From: Clostridium frigoris
GTDB taxonomy: Bacteria; Bacillota; Clostridia; Clostridiales; Clostridiaceae
Assembly (NCBI RefSeq): GCF_018861865.1
Contig: NZ_JAHLDV010000007.1
Coordinates: forward strand, 84,845 to 148,844
DNA length: 64,000 bases
Direction of reading: 5' to 3'
In this document: positions 28,492 through 40,670 of the stretch, in pieces
Position numbering within the stretch: the stretch's first letter is position 1
Layout of the letters: each line of letters opens with the position of its first letter
Program-made: the position numbers and the translations under genes
The notes under the pieces: model-generated
What the model saw: the letters and a program-made list of their open reading frames with translations, nothing else
Told to the model about the DNA's origin: nothing
The model's database searches: none

Positions 28492-30567
28492 TTATACTAG
28501 TTTTGGTTTTATTTCTTCCATTATGAATGCTTCAATGATGTCTCCTTCTTTAAGGTCATTGAATTTTTCTATACTTAATCCACATTCAAATCCTGCAGCA
28601 ACCTCTTTTGCATCATCTTTAAATCTCTTTAATGAAGCTAAAGTAGATTCAGTTATAACTATTCCATTTCTAAGAACTCTAACACTACTATTTCTAGTGA
28701 CTTTACCAGTCAATACGTAAGATCCTGCTATTGTTCCTACATTTGAAACTTTATATATTTGTCTTATTTCTACTCTACCTAAAACAACTTCTTTGTATAC
28801 AGGATCGAGCATTCCAAGCATTGCTAATTTTATATCATCAAGAGCATCATAAATTATTCTGTACGTTTTAATTTCTACTTTTTCTTTTTCTCCAACTATC
28901 GCAGCATTATTATCAGGTCTTACATTAAAACCTATAATTATTGCATTTGATGCCGCCGCAAGTACAACATCAGTCTCTGTTATAGCTCCAACTCCAGAAT
29001 GTATAACTCTTACTTTAACATTATCAGTAGATAATTTTTCAAGTGATTGTCGAACAGCCTCTACAGATCCTTGAACGTCTGCTTTAACAATTACGCCAAG
29101 TTCTTTAACAGATCCTTCTTGTATCTGGTTGTATAAATTTTCCATAGAAACTCTATTACTAGCTTGAAAATGTTCTTCTCTTAAATTTGCTTTTCTAGCT
29201 TCAGCCATATTTCTTGCAGTTTTCTCATCTTTAGTTACATTAAATCTATCTCCAGCCGATGGTACATCAGATAATCCAAGTATTTCTACTGGTATAGATG
29301 GTCCTGCTGTTTTTATTTTTTTACCCTTATCATCAAACATTGCTCTTATTCTTCCATAAGTTGATCCAACTATTATAGAATCTCCAGTGTTAAGCGTACC
29401 ATTTTGTATAAGTAATGTAGCAAGTGGTCCACGACCTTTATCAAGTTTTCCCTCTATTACAGTTCCTTTTGCACGTCTTTTAGCATTTGCCTTAAGCTCT
29501 AACATTTCTGCAGTAATTAGTATCATTTCAAGTAAAGTATCAATACCTTCCTTAGTATGAGCTGACACTGGAACACAAATTGTGTCTCCACCCCAATCTT
29601 CTGCTACAAGTCCGAATTCTGTTAGTTCTTGCTTAACTTTATCTACATTAGCTCCTGGTCTATCTATCTTGTTTATTGCAACTATTATTGGAACACTCGC
29701 AGCTTTACAATGATTTATAGCTTCTTCAGTTTGTGGCATAATACCATCATCAGCCGCAACTACTAGTATAACTATATCAGTTATTTGAGCACCACGCGCT
29801 CTCATCGCTGTAAACGCTTCATGACCAGGTGTATCTAAGAATGTTATTTTTTCTCCATTAATATTAACAGTATATGCTCCTATATGTTGAGTTATTCCGC
29901 CAGCTTCTGTTTCTGTAACCTTAGATTTTCTAATACAATCAAGTAATGATGTCTTACCATGATCAACATGACCCATAACTGTAACAACTGCTGGTTTTTT
30001 ATCTGTAGCTACTTCAGCGTCATTTTCCTCAATATCTTCATCATCAGCAATTTTTCCTGCTTCAGAATCTTTGAGTACTGCAAGTGCGCCATATTTTTCT
30101 ATTACTTTCTCAGCTGTTGCAAAATCTATTTCCTGATTCATTCCGGCCATAACACCTATGAAAATAAGTTGTTTTATTACTTCAACATAAGGTCTTTTTA
30201 ACGTATCAGCCAAATCTTTAACTGTAATAGTACTATCAATTACTACAACTTCGTCATCGATTGGTTCAACAGCATTGTTACCACTTCCTAATTCGTCTCT
30301 ACCTTTTCTACCTCTTTTTCTAATGACAACTTTATTAGCATCTTCATTAGCTAAGTTTTCATAGTGTTCTACTGTTTCATTTTTATTATCCTTAAGTCCT
30401 GAATTTTCGTCACTATAAAGTTCCTTTATTAATTCAGCATCTTCTTCCTCAATCACACTCATATGATTTTTGGCCTTTATACTAAACTCTTCAAATAGTA
30501 CATTAATTAATTCTTTACTTGACACTTCTAACTCTTTAGCTAATTCATATATTCTGACTTTTGCCAA
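28492..30567 (-). CDS. infB: translation initiation factor IF-2
   Basis: IF-2 is the GTPase that places initiator tRNA on the 30S subunit. The N-terminal IF2N helix [21 protein letters not shown]1 [10 protein letters not shown]3 DTPGHEAF and G4 NKID are visible, followed by domains 2-4. I chose the TTG at 30567, which gives the conserved [10 protein letters not shown] start and has GGGGGTGA upstream; a GTG three codons earlier is crowded against that site. The N-terminal region is short. ylxQ lies 18 bases upstream. Confidence 0.96.
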   Translation of the reverse strand: MAKVRIYELAKELEVSSKELINVLFEEFSIKAKNHMSVIEEEDAELIKELYSDENSGLKDNKNETVEHYENLANEDANKVVIRKRGRKGRDELGSGNNAVEPIDDEVVVIDSTITVKDLADTLKRPYVEVIKQLIFIGVMAGMNQEIDFATAEKVIEKYGALAVLKDSEAGKIADDEDIEENDAEVATDKKPAVVTVMGHVDHGKTSLLDCIRKSKVTETEAGGITQHIGAYTVNINGEKITFLDTPGHEAFTAMRARGAQITDIVILVVAADDGIMPQTEEAINHCKAASVPIIVAINKIDRPGANVDKVKQELTEFGLVAEDWGGDTICVPVSAHTKEGIDTLLEMILITAEMLELKANAKRRAKGTVIEGKLDKGRGPLATLLIQNGTLNTGDSIIVGSTYGRIRAMFDDKGKKIKTAGPSIPVEILGLSDVPSAGDRFNVTKDEKTARNMAEARKANLREEHFQASNRVSMENLYNQIQEGSVKELGVIVKADVQGSVEAVRQSLEKLSTDNVKVRVIHSGVGAITETDVVLAAASNAIIIGFNVRPDNNAAIVGEKEKVEIKTYRIIYDALDDIKLAMLGMLDPVYKEVVLGRVEIRQIYKVSNVGTIAGSYVLTGKVTRNSSVRVLRNGIVITESTLASLKRFKDDAKEVAAGFECGLSIEKFNDLKEGDIIEAFIMEEIKPKLV

Positions 30568-30585
30568 ATCATTCACCCCCGAAAT

Positions 30586-30915
30586 TTATTCGTTATTTTC
30601 GCTATTTTCATTGTTTTCATTCCATAAACTTAATAGCTTATTCGTCATTTTTTTATCATTTACGCATAAAACATTGATTTCTGCTCTACCTAAAGATTTA
30701 CCTAAAGTTTCATTTGGAACACCTTCAATAATTGGTATAACATTTTTAACAGATAATCTTTTAAACTTGTCTTTAGTATTTACAGCGCTTTCTTCAGATA
30801 AAATTATAAGGGTTCCTCTCCCATGTGATAGTGCATCTTCACATTGATTATAGCCTTCAATAAGTTTACCTGCCTTTTTAGTTAAACCCAAAAATTGAAA
30901 AAATTTATTATTCAT
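30586..30915 (-). CDS. ylxQ: L7Ae/L30e-type ribosomal protein (YlxQ)
   Basis: A K-turn-binding L7Ae-fold protein of the nusA-infB operon. FFQFLGLTKKAGKLIEG and LIILSEESAVNTKDK are characteristic. The start ATG at 30915 overlaps the end of rnpM by 8 bases, implying coupling; an upstream in-frame ATG at 30927 is possible. The final 12 residues are an Asn/Glu repeat (NENNENSENNE), which is unusual for this small protein and may have arisen by codon-repeat slippage. Confidence 0.9.
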   Translation of the reverse strand: MNNKFFQFLGLTKKAGKLIEGYNQCEDALSHGRGTLIILSEESAVNTKDKFKRLSVKNVIPIIEGVPNETLGKSLGRAEINVLCVNDKKMTNKLLSLWNENNENSENNE

Positions 30916-31174
30916 GATTAATCTCATCCTTTAGTTTTGCATAAATTTCTTCGCTTATTTTGCCACCTAAATTTCGCTCTAATCTTTTTGTCTTGTAAGA
31001 TTTTTCAAAACACTCTATACTTTTACAAACATATGCACCTCTACCTGGTTTTTTACCTATTAAATCTATAGAAATTTCGCCTTCTTTACTATTTACTATT
31101 CGCAATAGCTCTTTCTTAGGTTTCATTTCCATACACCCTGTACACATGCGCTGAGGTACTTTTTTAACTTTCAT
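30908..31174 (-). CDS. rnpM: YlxR-family RNase P modulator RnpM
   Basis: An 88-residue YlxR-family protein; members bind RNase P RNA and modulate tRNA processing. The conserved start of the fold is PQRMCTGCMEMKPKKELLR, with GRGAYVC in the middle. It is placed between nusA and ylxQ as in nearly all Firmicutes. The ATG at 31174 follows AGGTGATAG. Confidence 0.93.
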   Translation of the reverse strand: MKVKKVPQRMCTGCMEMKPKKELLRIVNSKEGEISIDLIGKKPGRGAYVCKSIECFEKSYKTKRLERNLGGKISEEIYAKLKDEINHE

Positions 31175-31185
31175 AAAGCTATCAC

Positions 31186-32352
31186 CTACTCCTGCGTAAT
31201 GGTTTCAATTACTTGATCTAGCGCTAATTGATTTTCAGTTGTTTGATCTTTAACTACTTGATTATCAATTACTTCACTTTCAACAATTTCATTTACATCT
31301 ATGTTGTATTGAGCTTGTGTTCTACTTTTTATATCTATTTTCCAACCAGTTAATCTTGCTGCCAATCTAACATTTTGGCCTTCTTTTCCAATAGCTAAAG
31401 ATAATTGATTATCTTCCACTATGACCTTTGCAGATTTAGAAACTTCCTCAACTACTACATTTAATACTTTTGCGGGACTTAAAGCATTTGAAATATATTC
31501 TTCAGCTTTCTTGCTCCATTTAATAATATCAATTTTTTCATTTCTTAATTCATTAACTATGCTTTGAACACGAACACCCTTAGGTCCTACGCAAGCTCCC
31601 ATAGCATCAACATTTTCATCATTTGAATATACTGCAATTTTAGTCCTTGAACCAGCTTCTCTCGAAATACTTTTAATCTCAACAACTCCACCAAAAACCT
31701 CTGGTACTTCTAATTCAAACAATCGTTTTACAAGGCCTGGATGGGTTCTTGACACTCCAACTTGAGCACCTTTAGTAGTATTTTTAACCTCAACAATATA
31801 TAGTTTTAATTTTTCATTAAAATTATATTCTTCACCCGGCATTTGTTCATTAGCTCCAAGAACAGCTTCGATTTTACCTAAATCTATAAATACATTACCT
31901 CTGTCTTTTCTTATAACGCTTCCGGTAATAATATCAAACTCTTTGGTTATAAATTCATTGTATATTATATTTCTTTCAGCTTCTTTAATCCTTTGAATAA
32001 CTACTTGTTTTGCAGCTTGTGCAGCTATTCTTCCAAATTTTCTTGGAGTAACTTCAATATCAACAATATCATCTATTTGATATTTAGGACTATATTCTTT
32101 AGCTTCATCTAGTGTTATTTCACTAGAATCCTCAACAACTTCTTCTACAACCGTCTTTTGACCATAAACATGTATTTCTCCTGTTTCTCTGTTCATTGTT
32201 ACTTTTACATCTTGACTATTATTTGATAGCGTAGCAAAATTTTTCTTGTACGCTGCAACTAATGCATCTTCTATAGTTTCAAAAAGTAAATCTTCACTAA
32301 TTCCCTTTTGGTCTACAATCTCTCTCAATGCTTCAATAAATTCTTGATTCAT
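31186..32352 (-). CDS. nusA: transcription termination/antitermination factor NusA
   Basis: NusA binds RNA polymerase and RNA to control pausing and termination. In order: an N-terminal polymerase-binding domain, S1 (FDIITGSVIRKDRGNVFIDLG region), KH1 (AMGACVGPKGVRVQ) and KH2 (LAIGKEGQNVRLAARLTGWKI). The 388 residues are longer than the Bacillus form because of a Gln/Asp/Val-rich tail of about 45 residues with no recognisable domain. rimP is upstream and rnpM downstream, as expected. Confidence 0.97.
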   Translation of the reverse strand: MNQEFIEALREIVDQKGISEDLLFETIEDALVAAYKKNFATLSNNSQDVKVTMNRETGEIHVYGQKTVVEEVVEDSSEITLDEAKEYSPKYQIDDIVDIEVTPRKFGRIAAQAAKQVVIQRIKEAERNIIYNEFITKEFDIITGSVIRKDRGNVFIDLGKIEAVLGANEQMPGEEYNFNEKLKLYIVEVKNTTKGAQVGVSRTHPGLVKRLFELEVPEVFGGVVEIKSISREAGSRTKIAVYSNDENVDAMGACVGPKGVRVQSIVNELRNEKIDIIKWSKKAEEYISNALSPAKVLNVVVEEVSKSAKVIVEDNQLSLAIGKEGQNVRLAARLTGWKIDIKSRTQAQYNIDVNEIVESEVIDNQVVKDQTTENQLALDQVIETITQE

Positions 32353-32368
32353 TTTAATAACTTCCTCC

Positions 32369-32830
32369 TTACAGCACTGGTTTTAAACTTACGATGGAAA
32401 TATTTTCTTTTGGAATAATTATATTATTCCCATCATATTGAATTTCTATTTGTACATCAGAAAAACCTACTAACTCGCCCTCAAGTTTTTTAGTTCCCTC
32501 ATATAGGTTCTTTAAATTAACTAGTACATTTTGACCTATGTATTTTTTTAGATGATTATCATCATATAAAATTCTCTCAATTCCTGGTGAGGATACTTCT
32601 AAACAGTAACTATCAGTTATTGGATCTTCAACATCTAATATTTCACTTATGCCTCTGCTAGTTTTCTCACAGTCTTCCAAAGATATTCCACTTGAACTAT
32701 CTATATAAATTCTTAAATAATTTTCTCCAGCTTCTTTTACATACTCCAAATGATATAATTCACAATTGTTTTTTTCAACTATTGGCAAAGCTATTTTTCT
32801 AAGCTTTTGCAACAAGGTATCATTTTTCAT
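32369..32830 (-). CDS. rimP: ribosome maturation factor RimP
   Basis: RimP assists 30S subunit assembly. The 153-residue protein shows LEYVKEAGENYLRIYID, SLEDCEKTSRGISEILD and the YCLEVSSPGIER block. It is the first gene of the rimP-nusA-rnpM-ylxQ-infB-rbfA operon, after a terminator that separates it from polC. The ATG at 32830 follows AAGGAGGG. Confidence 0.96.
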   Translation of the reverse strand: MKNDTLLQKLRKIALPIVEKNNCELYHLEYVKEAGENYLRIYIDSSSGISLEDCEKTSRGISEILDVEDPITDSYCLEVSSPGIERILYDDNHLKKYIGQNVLVNLKNLYEGTKKLEGELVGFSDVQIEIQYDGNNIIIPKENISIVSLKPVL

Positions 32831-32896
32831 TCTAACACCCTCCTTTTATTAGTATTTTATACTATTATTAACATAATTAATCATAATATTATAATT

Positions 32897-32920
32897 AAAA
32901 CGCAACCATGAGTTGCGTTT
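32897..32920 (-). terminator. terminator downstream of polC
   Basis: Arms AAAACGCAAC (32897-32906) and its near-complement (32912-32920) with a short loop. On the minus strand the distal arm ends in a T run. It is the second of two tandem hairpins. Confidence 0.78.
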
Positions 32921-32928
32921 CAATAAAT

Positions 32929-32952
32929 AGAGAGTAGGCGGGCCTACTCTCT
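32929..32952 (-). terminator. GC-rich hairpin downstream of polC (first of two)
   Basis: A perfect 11-bp stem (32929-32939 with 32942-32952) and a 2-base loop lie between the polC stop and the T-tailed terminator. It lacks its own U-tract and may stabilise the 3' end or back up termination. Confidence 0.6.
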
Positions 32953-33033
32953 TGCAATAAAATAACTAGCGATAACTAATATCTATTATTCTATCATATA
33001 AAATCTGCTATTTCAAGGGTTAATTACATTTCT

Positions 33034-36000
33034 CTAAAAAAACGACAGCTGATTTGTATCAGGAAGATCCTTTAAGCATCCATGATTATTTAATGATTCA
33101 ATAACTGTTTTAGATACTTTGGAGCGTGTTCTCAAATCTTCTTTTGATATAAATTCTCCATTTACTCTTTCTAGCACTATACTTTTAGCAGCATTTTCAC
33201 CTACCCCTTCAAGTGCATTTAAAGGAGGTCTTAGTGAATCTTCTTCGATTGTAAATTTAACTGCCTCTGATTTATAAAGATCAACATTTAGTAGTTTAAT
33301 TCCTCTTTTATACATTTCAAAAGATAATTCGAGAGCCGTAAGAAGTCCTTTTTCTTTAAGACCTATATCCTTACCTAAAGCTTCGAGCTCATCCATTTTA
33401 ACTTTTATAGCACTCTCACCTTTTACAATTAAATTTGCATCAAAATCATCTGCTCTTATAGTAAAGAAAGTAGCATAATACTCTTTTGGATAATAAACCT
33501 TATAGTATGCTATTCTAATAGCCATCATTACATATGCTACTGCGTGACCTTTAGGAAACATGTACTTTATTTTTTTACATGAGCCTATATACCAATCAGG
33601 AACGTCATGCTCTTTCATTACTTTCTCATGTTCTTCTGAAAGTCCCTTACCTTTTCTTACTTTTTCCATAATAGTAAAAGCAGTTTTAGGTGGTAAATCT
33701 TTCTGTAATAAATAAACCATTATATCATCTCTTGTAGAAATACAATCTTTAAGCGTTGTAAATCCTTCTTTAATATAATATTGCGCATTGTTAATCCATA
33801 CGTCAGTACCATGAGATAATCCTGAAATTCTAACCAAATCAGAAAAAGATTTTGGTTGAGTATCTAATAGCATTTGTCTTACGAATTTTGTACCAAATTC
33901 CGGTACTCCATAACTTCCCACTTCACAACCCAATTCCTTAGCTGTTAGCCCCAATGCTGTTGGTGACGTAAATAAACTTATGACCTTGTTATCCGATAAA
34001 GGGATAGTCAAAGGATCAAGTCCTGTTAAATCTTGAAGCATTCTAAGCATTGTAGGATCATCATGACCAAGAATATCAAGTTTAAGTAACCTACCACTTA
34101 TAGAGTGGTAATCAAAATGTGTTGTTATAATATCTGATGTAGGATCATCTGCCGGATGTTGCACAGGGCAAAAATTATATATCTCGTTGTCACTTGGAAC
34201 AACCATTATTCCACCAGGATGTTGTCCTGAGGTCCTCTTAACGCCTGTACATCCTTGTACAAGGCGTTCTATTTCAGCTTGAGGTACCATAATATCTTTT
34301 TCATTTAAGTATTTTTTAACATATCCATAAGCAGTTTTCTCAGCAATAGTTCCAATCGTTCCCGCCTTGAAAGTATGACCTTTACCAAACAGAACCTCTG
34401 TATACCTATGTATGTCTGCTTGATTATCTCCTGAAAAGTTCAAATCTATATCCGGTTCTTTATCTCCTTCGAATCCTAAGAATGTTTCAAATGGAATATC
34501 AAACCCATCTTTTTTATATAAGGTGCCACAATCAGGACATTCTTTATCAGGTAAATCCGCACCCGAACCAATAGATCCATCTAAAATAAATTCGCTTTTT
34601 TTACAACTCGGACATATATAGTGCGGTGGGAGCCCATTCACTTCTGTTATATTGGACATATTAGCTGCAAATGATGATCCAACCGACCCTCTCGAGCCTA
34701 CTAAATATCCATCTGCAAGTGATTTTGCTACTAATTTTTCAGCTATTAAGTAAAGTACTGCATATCCATGGCCTATAATAGAATTTAATTCCTTATCCAG
34801 TCTTTTTTCAACTATCTCTGGTAGTGGGTCTCCATATATTGAATGAACCTTATCTGATGTCATTTTTCGAATATCCTCTTCAGCACCGGGTATTGTCGGC
34901 GTAAATGTTCCATCTGGTATAGGTTTTATAACTTCTATCATTTCAGCAATTTTATTTGGATTATAAATTACAACATCCTTGCATTTTTTTTCTCCTAAGT
35001 ACGAAAACTCACTTAACATTTCATTTGTAGTTTTAAAATATAACGGTGGTTGATCATCTGCATCCGAAAACCCTTTACCTGCCATTAATATACTTCTAAA
35101 AATTTCATCTGAAGGTTCTAAAAAATGTACATCCCCTGTAGCAACTACCGGCATATTATTTTTATCGCCAACAGTACATATTCTCCTATTAATATCCATT
35201 AATTCTTTCTCATCTCTTACTATTCCATTCTTAATCATAAATTTGTTATTTAATAGAGGTTGTATTTCTAAATAGTCATAAAATTCTACTATTTTATTGA
35301 TTTCTTCATCAGATTTTCCTTGAAGAACCACTTTATATACTTGTCCAGCTTCACATGCTGATCCAACTATAAGGCCCTCTCTGTACTTTTCAATCAAAGT
35401 TTTAGGAAGCCTTGGTCTTCTATGAAAATATTCCAAATTTGAGAATGAAATAAGCTTATAAAGATTCTTTAAACCTACCTGATTCTTTACCAAAATAATC
35501 ACATGATAAGTGTTTGCCTTATTTACATTAAAATCAGCTAAAAATTCTTTGTTTAAAGTATTTAAATCTAGAATATTTTTTTCGCGAAGTAGACCAAAAC
35601 AATGTAATAATATATCCGTTGTCGCTTTAGCATCATCTACAGCTCTATGATGATTTTCAAGAGTTATGCCTAGATACTTAGCTACTGTATTTAACTTAAA
35701 TGTTTTAAGATCTTTTAGCAAATACTTAGCTAAAGGAATTGTATCCATAATTGCACTCTCAAATCTCAAATTCAACCTCTCTGAATTTTTTTTAATAAAA
35801 GATGCATCAAAATCAGAATTATGTGCTACGAGCACGCTATCTTTTGCAAATTCTAAAAACTTAGGAAGTATTTTTTCTATAGAGTCTGCATCAGATACAT
35901 TATCATTTGTAATTCCAGTTAGTTCTATAATTTTATAAGGTATGTCTATCCCTGGATTTACAAACTCACTAAATCTATCTACTATTTTTCCATTTTCTAT

Positions 36001-37371
36001 TTTTAATGCACCAATTTCTATAATCTTATCATTTTCACTTGACAATCCAGTTGTTTCTAAATCAAAGACTACAAACCGATCATCTAAAGTTTCATCTTTA
36101 TTATTAATAACAATTGGAACTCCATCATCTACTAGATAACCCTCAACCCCGTAGATAACCTTAATTTTATTCTTTTTAGCTGAATCCATAGCTTCGGGAA
36201 ATGCCTGAACTACGCCATGATCAGTTATTGCTACTGCATTATGGCCCCACATAGCCGCTCTTTCAACTAGTTTAGATGCAGGACTCATACCATCCATAGC
36301 GCTCATTTGTGTATGAAGATGAAGTTCAACCCTTTTCTCCTTAGCCGTATCCATTCTTTGTATTTTTTTAAGTTTAATTATGTCTCTCGCCATAACTACA
36401 ACTTCTCTTGCATAAGTATCGTAACTTGCTTCTCCACGAACCTTACAAAAAAGTCCAACTTTAATTTCTTCCATCATTTTTTCTACATCTTTAGGTTTTG
36501 GAAAACACTTCACTGTAATTGAACTAGAATAATCTGTAATATAAAATGTTATAATTATTCTTCCTGTTTTAGTCTCAATTATTTTTACCTTGAAAATGTC
36601 ACCACAAGCACAAATTATTCCAGAAGTCTCACTTATATCTTTTATTTCTGTACTTTCATCGTTAATATTTCTTCCCATTATAGTATTTTTATCAGCAACC
36701 TCACCTTTTTTGTAGAAAGGTTTACTAAACTTATTAGCTTTGTATCCATTGCTATTATCATTATTTGAGCTACTGTTGCGTGGCTTGTCTGTCTTTTCTA
36801 TATTTATGTTTTTAACTATTTCATTAATTATAGTTTCATTTTCCTTTTCTTTTTTCACGAAAAAATCTTCTTTAGAAAGGTCACTATTATATTCTAATTT
36901 AACTACTGAATTTACTCCAAACATATCATTTATAGTGTTTTTCATAAGAACTTCTATGTTCTTATCTCTTAAAATTTTGCACATAAAATCATTACCACAT
37001 TGAATCTTAAGTATACCATTCTCAATTATTCTAGTTGATTTAAGTAAACTATCCTTACTTGATGGCTCTGAGATAGATATTACATTAACCACATCTAGCC
37101 AAAACTTATTTTTTACATCTTCTATAGTTGCATTTGATACATCCCGGTAACAAATTAACTGTATATCGTTAAAACTACATAATCTTTTTGATATAATCTT
37201 TTTAATTAGTAGTTTTTTATTATCATCTGTATCCTCAAAAGATTTAATTATTACCCTTAATTTGTTGCTTTTTTTAAGGTACTGAACCCTTAATACCTTA
37301 ATATCATCCACCAATGTTTCATCATTTAAATCAAAATCATTTTTTAACATTTCAGCTAGGCTTGCGTTCAT
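33034..37371 (-). CDS. polC: DNA polymerase III subunit alpha, PolC type
   Basis: PolC is the replicative polymerase of Firmicutes with built-in proofreading. The 1445 residues contain an N-terminal domain and OB fold (about 240-330), a split PHP domain ([16 protein letters not shown]), a DnaQ-like exonuclease ([18 protein letters not shown]), and the polymerase with DPDIDLNF-like [13 protein letters not shown] and [14 protein letters not shown] zinc-binding region CPSCKKSEF to CPDCGTLY is present. The ATG at 37371 follows AGGAGG. It lies downstream of ispG and ends at tandem hairpins. Confidence 0.98.
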   Translation of the reverse strand: MNASLAEMLKNDFDLNDETLVDDIKVLRVQYLKKSNKLRVIIKSFEDTDDNKKLLIKKIISKRLCSFNDIQLICYRDVSNATIEDVKNKFWLDVVNVISISEPSSKDSLLKSTRIIENGILKIQCGNDFMCKILRDKNIEVLMKNTINDMFGVNSVVKLEYNSDLSKEDFFVKKEKENETIINEIVKNINIEKTDKPRNSSSNNDNSNGYKANKFSKPFYKKGEVADKNTIMGRNINDESTEIKDISETSGIICACGDIFKVKIIETKTGRIIITFYITDYSSSITVKCFPKPKDVEKMMEEIKVGLFCKVRGEASYDTYAREVVVMARDIIKLKKIQRMDTAKEKRVELHLHTQMSAMDGMSPASKLVERAAMWGHNAVAITDHGVVQAFPEAMDSAKKNKIKVIYGVEGYLVDDGVPIVINNKDETLDDRFVVFDLETTGLSSENDKIIEIGALKIENGKIVDRFSEFVNPGIDIPYKIIELTGITNDNVSDADSIEKILPKFLEFAKDSVLVAHNSDFDASFIKKNSERLNLRFESAIMDTIPLAKYLLKDLKTFKLNTVAKYLGITLENHHRAVDDAKATTDILLHCFGLLREKNILDLNTLNKEFLADFNVNKANTYHVIILVKNQVGLKNLYKLISFSNLEYFHRRPRLPKTLIEKYREGLIVGSACEAGQVYKVVLQGKSDEEINKIVEFYDYLEIQPLLNNKFMIKNGIVRDEKELMDINRRICTVGDKNNMPVVATGDVHFLEPSDEIFRSILMAGKGFSDADDQPPLYFKTTNEMLSEFSYLGEKKCKDVVIYNPNKIAEMIEVIKPIPDGTFTPTIPGAEEDIRKMTSDKVHSIYGDPLPEIVEKRLDKELNSIIGHGYAVLYLIAEKLVAKSLADGYLVGSRGSVGSSFAANMSNITEVNGLPPHYICPSCKKSEFILDGSIGSGADLPDKECPDCGTLYKKDGFDIPFETFLGFEGDKEPDIDLNFSGDNQADIHRYTEVLFGKGHTFKAGTIGTIAEKTAYGYVKKYLNEKDIMVPQAEIERLVQGCTGVKRTSGQHPGGIMVVPSDNEIYNFCPVQHPADDPTSDIITTHFDYHSISGRLLKLDILGHDDPTMLRMLQDLTGLDPLTIPLSDNKVISLFTSPTALGLTAKELGCEVGSYGVPEFGTKFVRQMLLDTQPKSFSDLVRISGLSHGTDVWINNAQYYIKEGFTTLKDCISTRDDIMVYLLQKDLPPKTAFTIMEKVRKGKGLSEEHEKVMKEHDVPDWYIGSCKKIKYMFPKGHAVAYVMMAIRIAYYKVYYPKEYYATFFTIRADDFDANLIVKGESAIKVKMDELEALGKDIGLKEKGLLTALELSFEMYKRGIKLLNVDLYKSEAVKFTIEEDSLRPPLNALEGVGENAAKSIVLERVNGEFISKEDLRTRSKVSKTVIESLNNHGCLKDLPDTNQLSFF

Positions 37372-37395
37372 TAATATTCCTCCTGGGAAGACATG

Positions 37396-38445
37396 TTATA
37401 AATTATCTACTTCACGTATAAGTTCTTCTACTAAATCTTCTTCCTTAACGGTTTTAATTATTTTTCCTTTTTTAAATATGAGACCAACTCCATCTCCGCC
37501 AGCGATTCCAATATCAGCTTCTCTTGCTTCACCCGGGCCATTAACTATGCATCCCATTACTGCAATTTTTATATTTTTATTACAAAATTCTAATCTTTTT
37601 TCTACTTCATTCGCAATCTTTATAAGATTGATTTGTGTTCTCCCACATGTTGGGCATGATATAAATTTAATTCCATCATCTATATACCCTAATGATTTTA
37701 GGATTTCTATTCCAACCTTAACCTCATCTACTACATCTCCAGTTAGTGATACCCTTATAGTATTCCCTATACCTAAAGATAGTAGTGCTCCAATTCCAAC
37801 ACTTGATTTTATTGTTCCTCTCCACGTAGTTCCAGCCTCCGTAACCCCAAGGTGAAGTGGATAATCCACCTTGCCTGATAATAGTTTATAACTTTCAATC
37901 ATCATAACAACATCTGATGATTTTATAGAAATGACTATATCATAAAAATTTAAACTTTCAAGTATCTCAACATGTTTTAGTGCACTTTCAACTAAAGCCT
38001 GTGCACATACATGACCATACTTTTCAAGAATATCTTTTTCTAGCGATCCTGAATTTACTCCAATTCTAATAGGAATTCCCTTTTCTTTAGCTGCATCTGC
38101 AACTAATTTTATTTTATCAACGCTTCCAATATTTCCTGGATTAATTCTTAGCTTGGATACTCCATTTTCTATAACTTTTAAAGCCAGCCTATAGTCAAAA
38201 TGGATATCTGCAACTAGCGGTATATGAATCCCATTCATTATATCTTTAATAGCCTCAGCCGCCACCATATCAGGCACTGCACACCTTACGATATCACAGC
38301 CTGCTTCCTCTAACTCAAGTATTTGTTTTATTGTAGCCTCTACATCTCGCGTATCAGTGCTGGTCATTGACTGCACTGATACCTTTGAGTCTCCACCTAT
38401 ATATATATTACCAACTTTAATTTTCTTTGTTTTTCTAGCTTCCAT
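37396..38445 (-). CDS. ispG: (E)-4-hydroxy-3-methylbut-2-enyl-diphosphate synthase
   Basis: IspG (GcpE) converts MEcPP to HMBPP, the penultimate MEP step, with a [4Fe-4S] cluster. Visible are [39 protein letters not shown] and the cluster cysteines in SCPTCGRTQ and [10 protein letters not shown]. The start chosen is the ATG at 38445, nine bases from GGAG; an ATG three codons upstream abuts the ribosome binding site. rseP lies directly upstream. Confidence 0.97.
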   Translation of the reverse strand: MEARKTKKIKVGNIYIGGDSKVSVQSMTSTDTRDVEATIKQILELEEAGCDIVRCAVPDMVAAEAIKDIMNGIHIPLVADIHFDYRLALKVIENGVSKLRINPGNIGSVDKIKLVADAAKEKGIPIRIGVNSGSLEKDILEKYGHVCAQALVESALKHVEILESLNFYDIVISIKSSDVVMMIESYKLLSGKVDYPLHLGVTEAGTTWRGTIKSSVGIGALLSLGIGNTIRVSLTGDVVDEVKVGIEILKSLGYIDDGIKFISCPTCGRTQINLIKIANEVEKRLEFCNKNIKIAVMGCIVNGPGEAREADIGIAGGDGVGLIFKKGKIIKTVKEEDLVEELIREVDNL

Positions 38446-38457
38446 AATCTTCATCTC

Positions 38458-39495
38458 CTAGAATTTTAGCGGACTAACTATATCCTTAATAACTATTATC
38501 ACCATTAATGCCATTAAAAACATAAATCCAATATAATTTATAGTTCCTACCTTATTATCATCTAATTTTTTTCCTGATATTATTTCAAATAATAACATAA
38601 AAATCCATCCTCCATCTAAAGCCGGAAAAGGTATTATATTAAATATTCCTAACTGCACACTCATTAGTGCAGTAAAGTAAAGTAGCGTTGTAAATCCAGT
38701 TTGTGCTGCCTTAGTTGAAATTCTCATTATACTTATAGGTCCCCCAACATCAGAACCTGAAACTTGCCCCTTAAATAGGCTACCAAAAAAACCAAAAGTT
38801 TGTTTTGCAGTATCAACAGTTTGACTAAATCCGTATCCTACTGATTCACCAAAATTTAATTTTTTTTCTACTCCAGAAACGAAAATACCTATTATATACC
38901 TATTTTCTTTCACATTCTTAACAGGTTTTAAAGAGATATCTATTAACTTTGAATCTCTAAGCACCTTAATGTTCATACTTTCACCTTTAGACGCATAAAC
39001 CACATTTATAAATTCATCCCATCTATCTGTTTTAACCTTACCAACTTTAGTAATTGTATCTCCAACTTTTAGACCAGCATTCATAGCTGGGCTATTAGGG
39101 ACTATTTTTCCTACTATTGGCAATATATATCCTTTTGCTCCACCTACAATGGCAAATAAAAACACTGCCAAAATCAAGTTCATAATTGCTCCCGCGGAAA
39201 CTATGCTTAGTTTTTGAACTGGTGTTTTATTAGTGAAAGATCTAGGATCACTACTACTTTCCTCTTCACCTTCCATTTTAACATATCCTCCAACAGGAAA
39301 TGCTTTAATTAGATACTCTGTTTCCTTTCCTTTTATTCCAAAAAGTTTCGGACCCATTCCTAAGGAAAATTCGCTTACCTTTACCCCATTTAGCTTGCAC
39401 ATCATAAAATGCCCTAATTCGTGTATTATTACTAAAAGACTAAATGCTAAAATAGCCATAATAATATATGGTATGTTCGGTAAAATACTACCCAT
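38458..39495 (-). CDS. rseP: RIP metalloprotease RseP
   Basis: A site-2 intramembrane zinc protease (RasP/YluC) that processes anti-sigma factors and signal-peptide remnants. The active-site HELGH lies in the first transmembrane helix (about residue 25), one PDZ domain with VGDTITKVGKVKTDRWDEF follows, and the second motif FNIIPFPALDGG gives the aspartate ligand. The 345 residues are normal. It sits between dxr and ispG in the conserved order, with 14- and 12-base gaps. Confidence 0.96.
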   Translation of the reverse strand: MGSILPNIPYIIMAILAFSLLVIIHELGHFMMCKLNGVKVSEFSLGMGPKLFGIKGKETEYLIKAFPVGGYVKMEGEEESSSDPRSFTNKTPVQKLSIVSAGAIMNLILAVFLFAIVGGAKGYILPIVGKIVPNSPAMNAGLKVGDTITKVGKVKTDRWDEFINVVYASKGESMNIKVLRDSKLIDISLKPVKNVKENRYIIGIFVSGVEKKLNFGESVGYGFSQTVDTAKQTFGFFGSLFKGQVSGSDVGGPISIMRISTKAAQTGFTTLLYFTALMSVQLGIFNIIPFPALDGGWIFMLLFEIISGKKLDDNKVGTINYIGFMFLMALMVIIVIKDIVSPLKF

Positions 39496-39509
39496 AACAA
39501 TTTTCCTCC

Positions 39510-40670
39510 CTATTTTTCATCATAATTATTTTTTACATATTCCCTAACCTTTAAATCAACCTCTAAAATTTCTTCCAAATTTGGTTTAATACTGTAATCA
39601 AATTTATTCATGCATTTTTCTATAATCTCATCTATTTGAAGATATTTAATTTTATATTCTAAAAAAAGTTCAACAGCTACCTCATTGGCAGCATTCATTA
39701 TAGCAGGCATATTCCCGCCCATTTTACCTGCTTTTAAGGCTAATTTAAGACATTTAAATGTATCACTATCAGGTTTTTCAAAAGTTAAGTTACCTATATT
39801 ATAAAAATCTAATTTATCGATGACAGCACTATTTCTTTTTGGATAGTTTATTGCATATTGAATAGGGAGCCTCATGTCCGTAGAACTCATTTGTGCTATT
39901 ATACTACCATCTATATACTCAACCATAGAATGTATAACACTTTGTGGATGAACTACTACTTGTATGTTTTCATAATCTACCCCAAATAGAAAGTGTGCTT
40001 CTATAACTTCCAGTCCCTTATTCATAAGCGTTGACGAATCAACTGATATTTTTTTACCCATTTTCCATTTGGGATGTTTAATCGCATCTTCAGGTCTTAT
40101 ATCTATTAATTCTTTTCTATTTTTACCTTTGAATGGCCCACCAGATGCAGTTATTATTATTTTATTAACATTTTCTAACTTATTACCTTGCAAACATTGA
40201 AATATTGCACCATGCTCCGAATCAATTGGCAAAATACTTACATTGTTTTTTTTAGCAGCCTCCATGACGAGTTCTCCCGCGACAACTAGTGTTTCCTTAT
40301 TAGCTAAAGCTATATCCTTTCCTGCATCAATAGCTTTTATAGTTGGAACGAGTCCTATCATTCCTACAACTGAAGTTACTACAAGATCAACTTCAGGTAA
40401 AGTACTTATATAATTCAAACCATCTAATCCATGCAATATTTCCGTTGTATATTTCTTTAAGCCACAATAATTTTTAAGTTTTATTGAGGCACCCTCATCC
40501 ATCATGGCAACATATTTAGGTTTAAATTCCTCTATGATAGGTATAATTCCCTCATAATTAGTATTAGCAGAAATTCCTATAATAATAAAGTTTTTAATAT
40601 CCGATCGGATAACATCTAAAGTTTGAGTTCCAATTGATCCTGTAACACCTAAAATAGTAAGTTTTTTCAT
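39510..40670 (-). CDS. dxr: 1-deoxy-D-xylulose-5-phosphate reductoisomerase
   Basis: Dxr makes MEP from DXP with NADPH, the first committed MEP step. It shows the NADPH motif GVTGSIGTQTLDVI, the substrate block ANKETLVVAGE, PIDSEHGAIFQCLQ, TASGGPF and MNKGLEVIEAH. Length 386 is standard. The ATG at 40670 follows GGAGAG. An unusually long 414-bp gap separates it from cdsA. Confidence 0.97.
   Translation of the reverse strand: MKKLTILGVTGSIGTQTLDVIRSDIKNFIIIGISANTNYEGIIPIIEEFKPKYVAMMDEGASIKLKNYCGLKKYTTEILHGLDGLNYISTLPEVDLVVTSVVGMIGLVPTIKAIDAGKDIALANKETLVVAGELVMEAAKKNNVSILPIDSEHGAIFQCLQGNKLENVNKIIITASGGPFKGKNRKELIDIRPEDAIKHPKWKMGKKISVDSSTLMNKGLEVIEAHFLFGVDYENIQVVVHPQSVIHSMVEYIDGSIIAQMSSTDMRLPIQYAINYPKRNSAVIDKLDFYNIGNLTFEKPDSDTFKCLKLALKAGKMGGNMPAIMNAANEVAVELFLEYKIKYLQIDEIIEKCMNKFDYSIKPNLEEILEVDLKVREYVKNNYDEK

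Noticed and set aside
30470..30847. 125-codon plus-strand open frame across infB and ylxQ
   Set aside because: Antisense to two conserved genes, no ribosome binding site; composition is typical of a shadow frame.
37478..37855. 125-codon plus-strand open frame inside ispG
   Set aside because: Antisense shadow of ispG with Pro/Ser-rich biased composition and no start signal.
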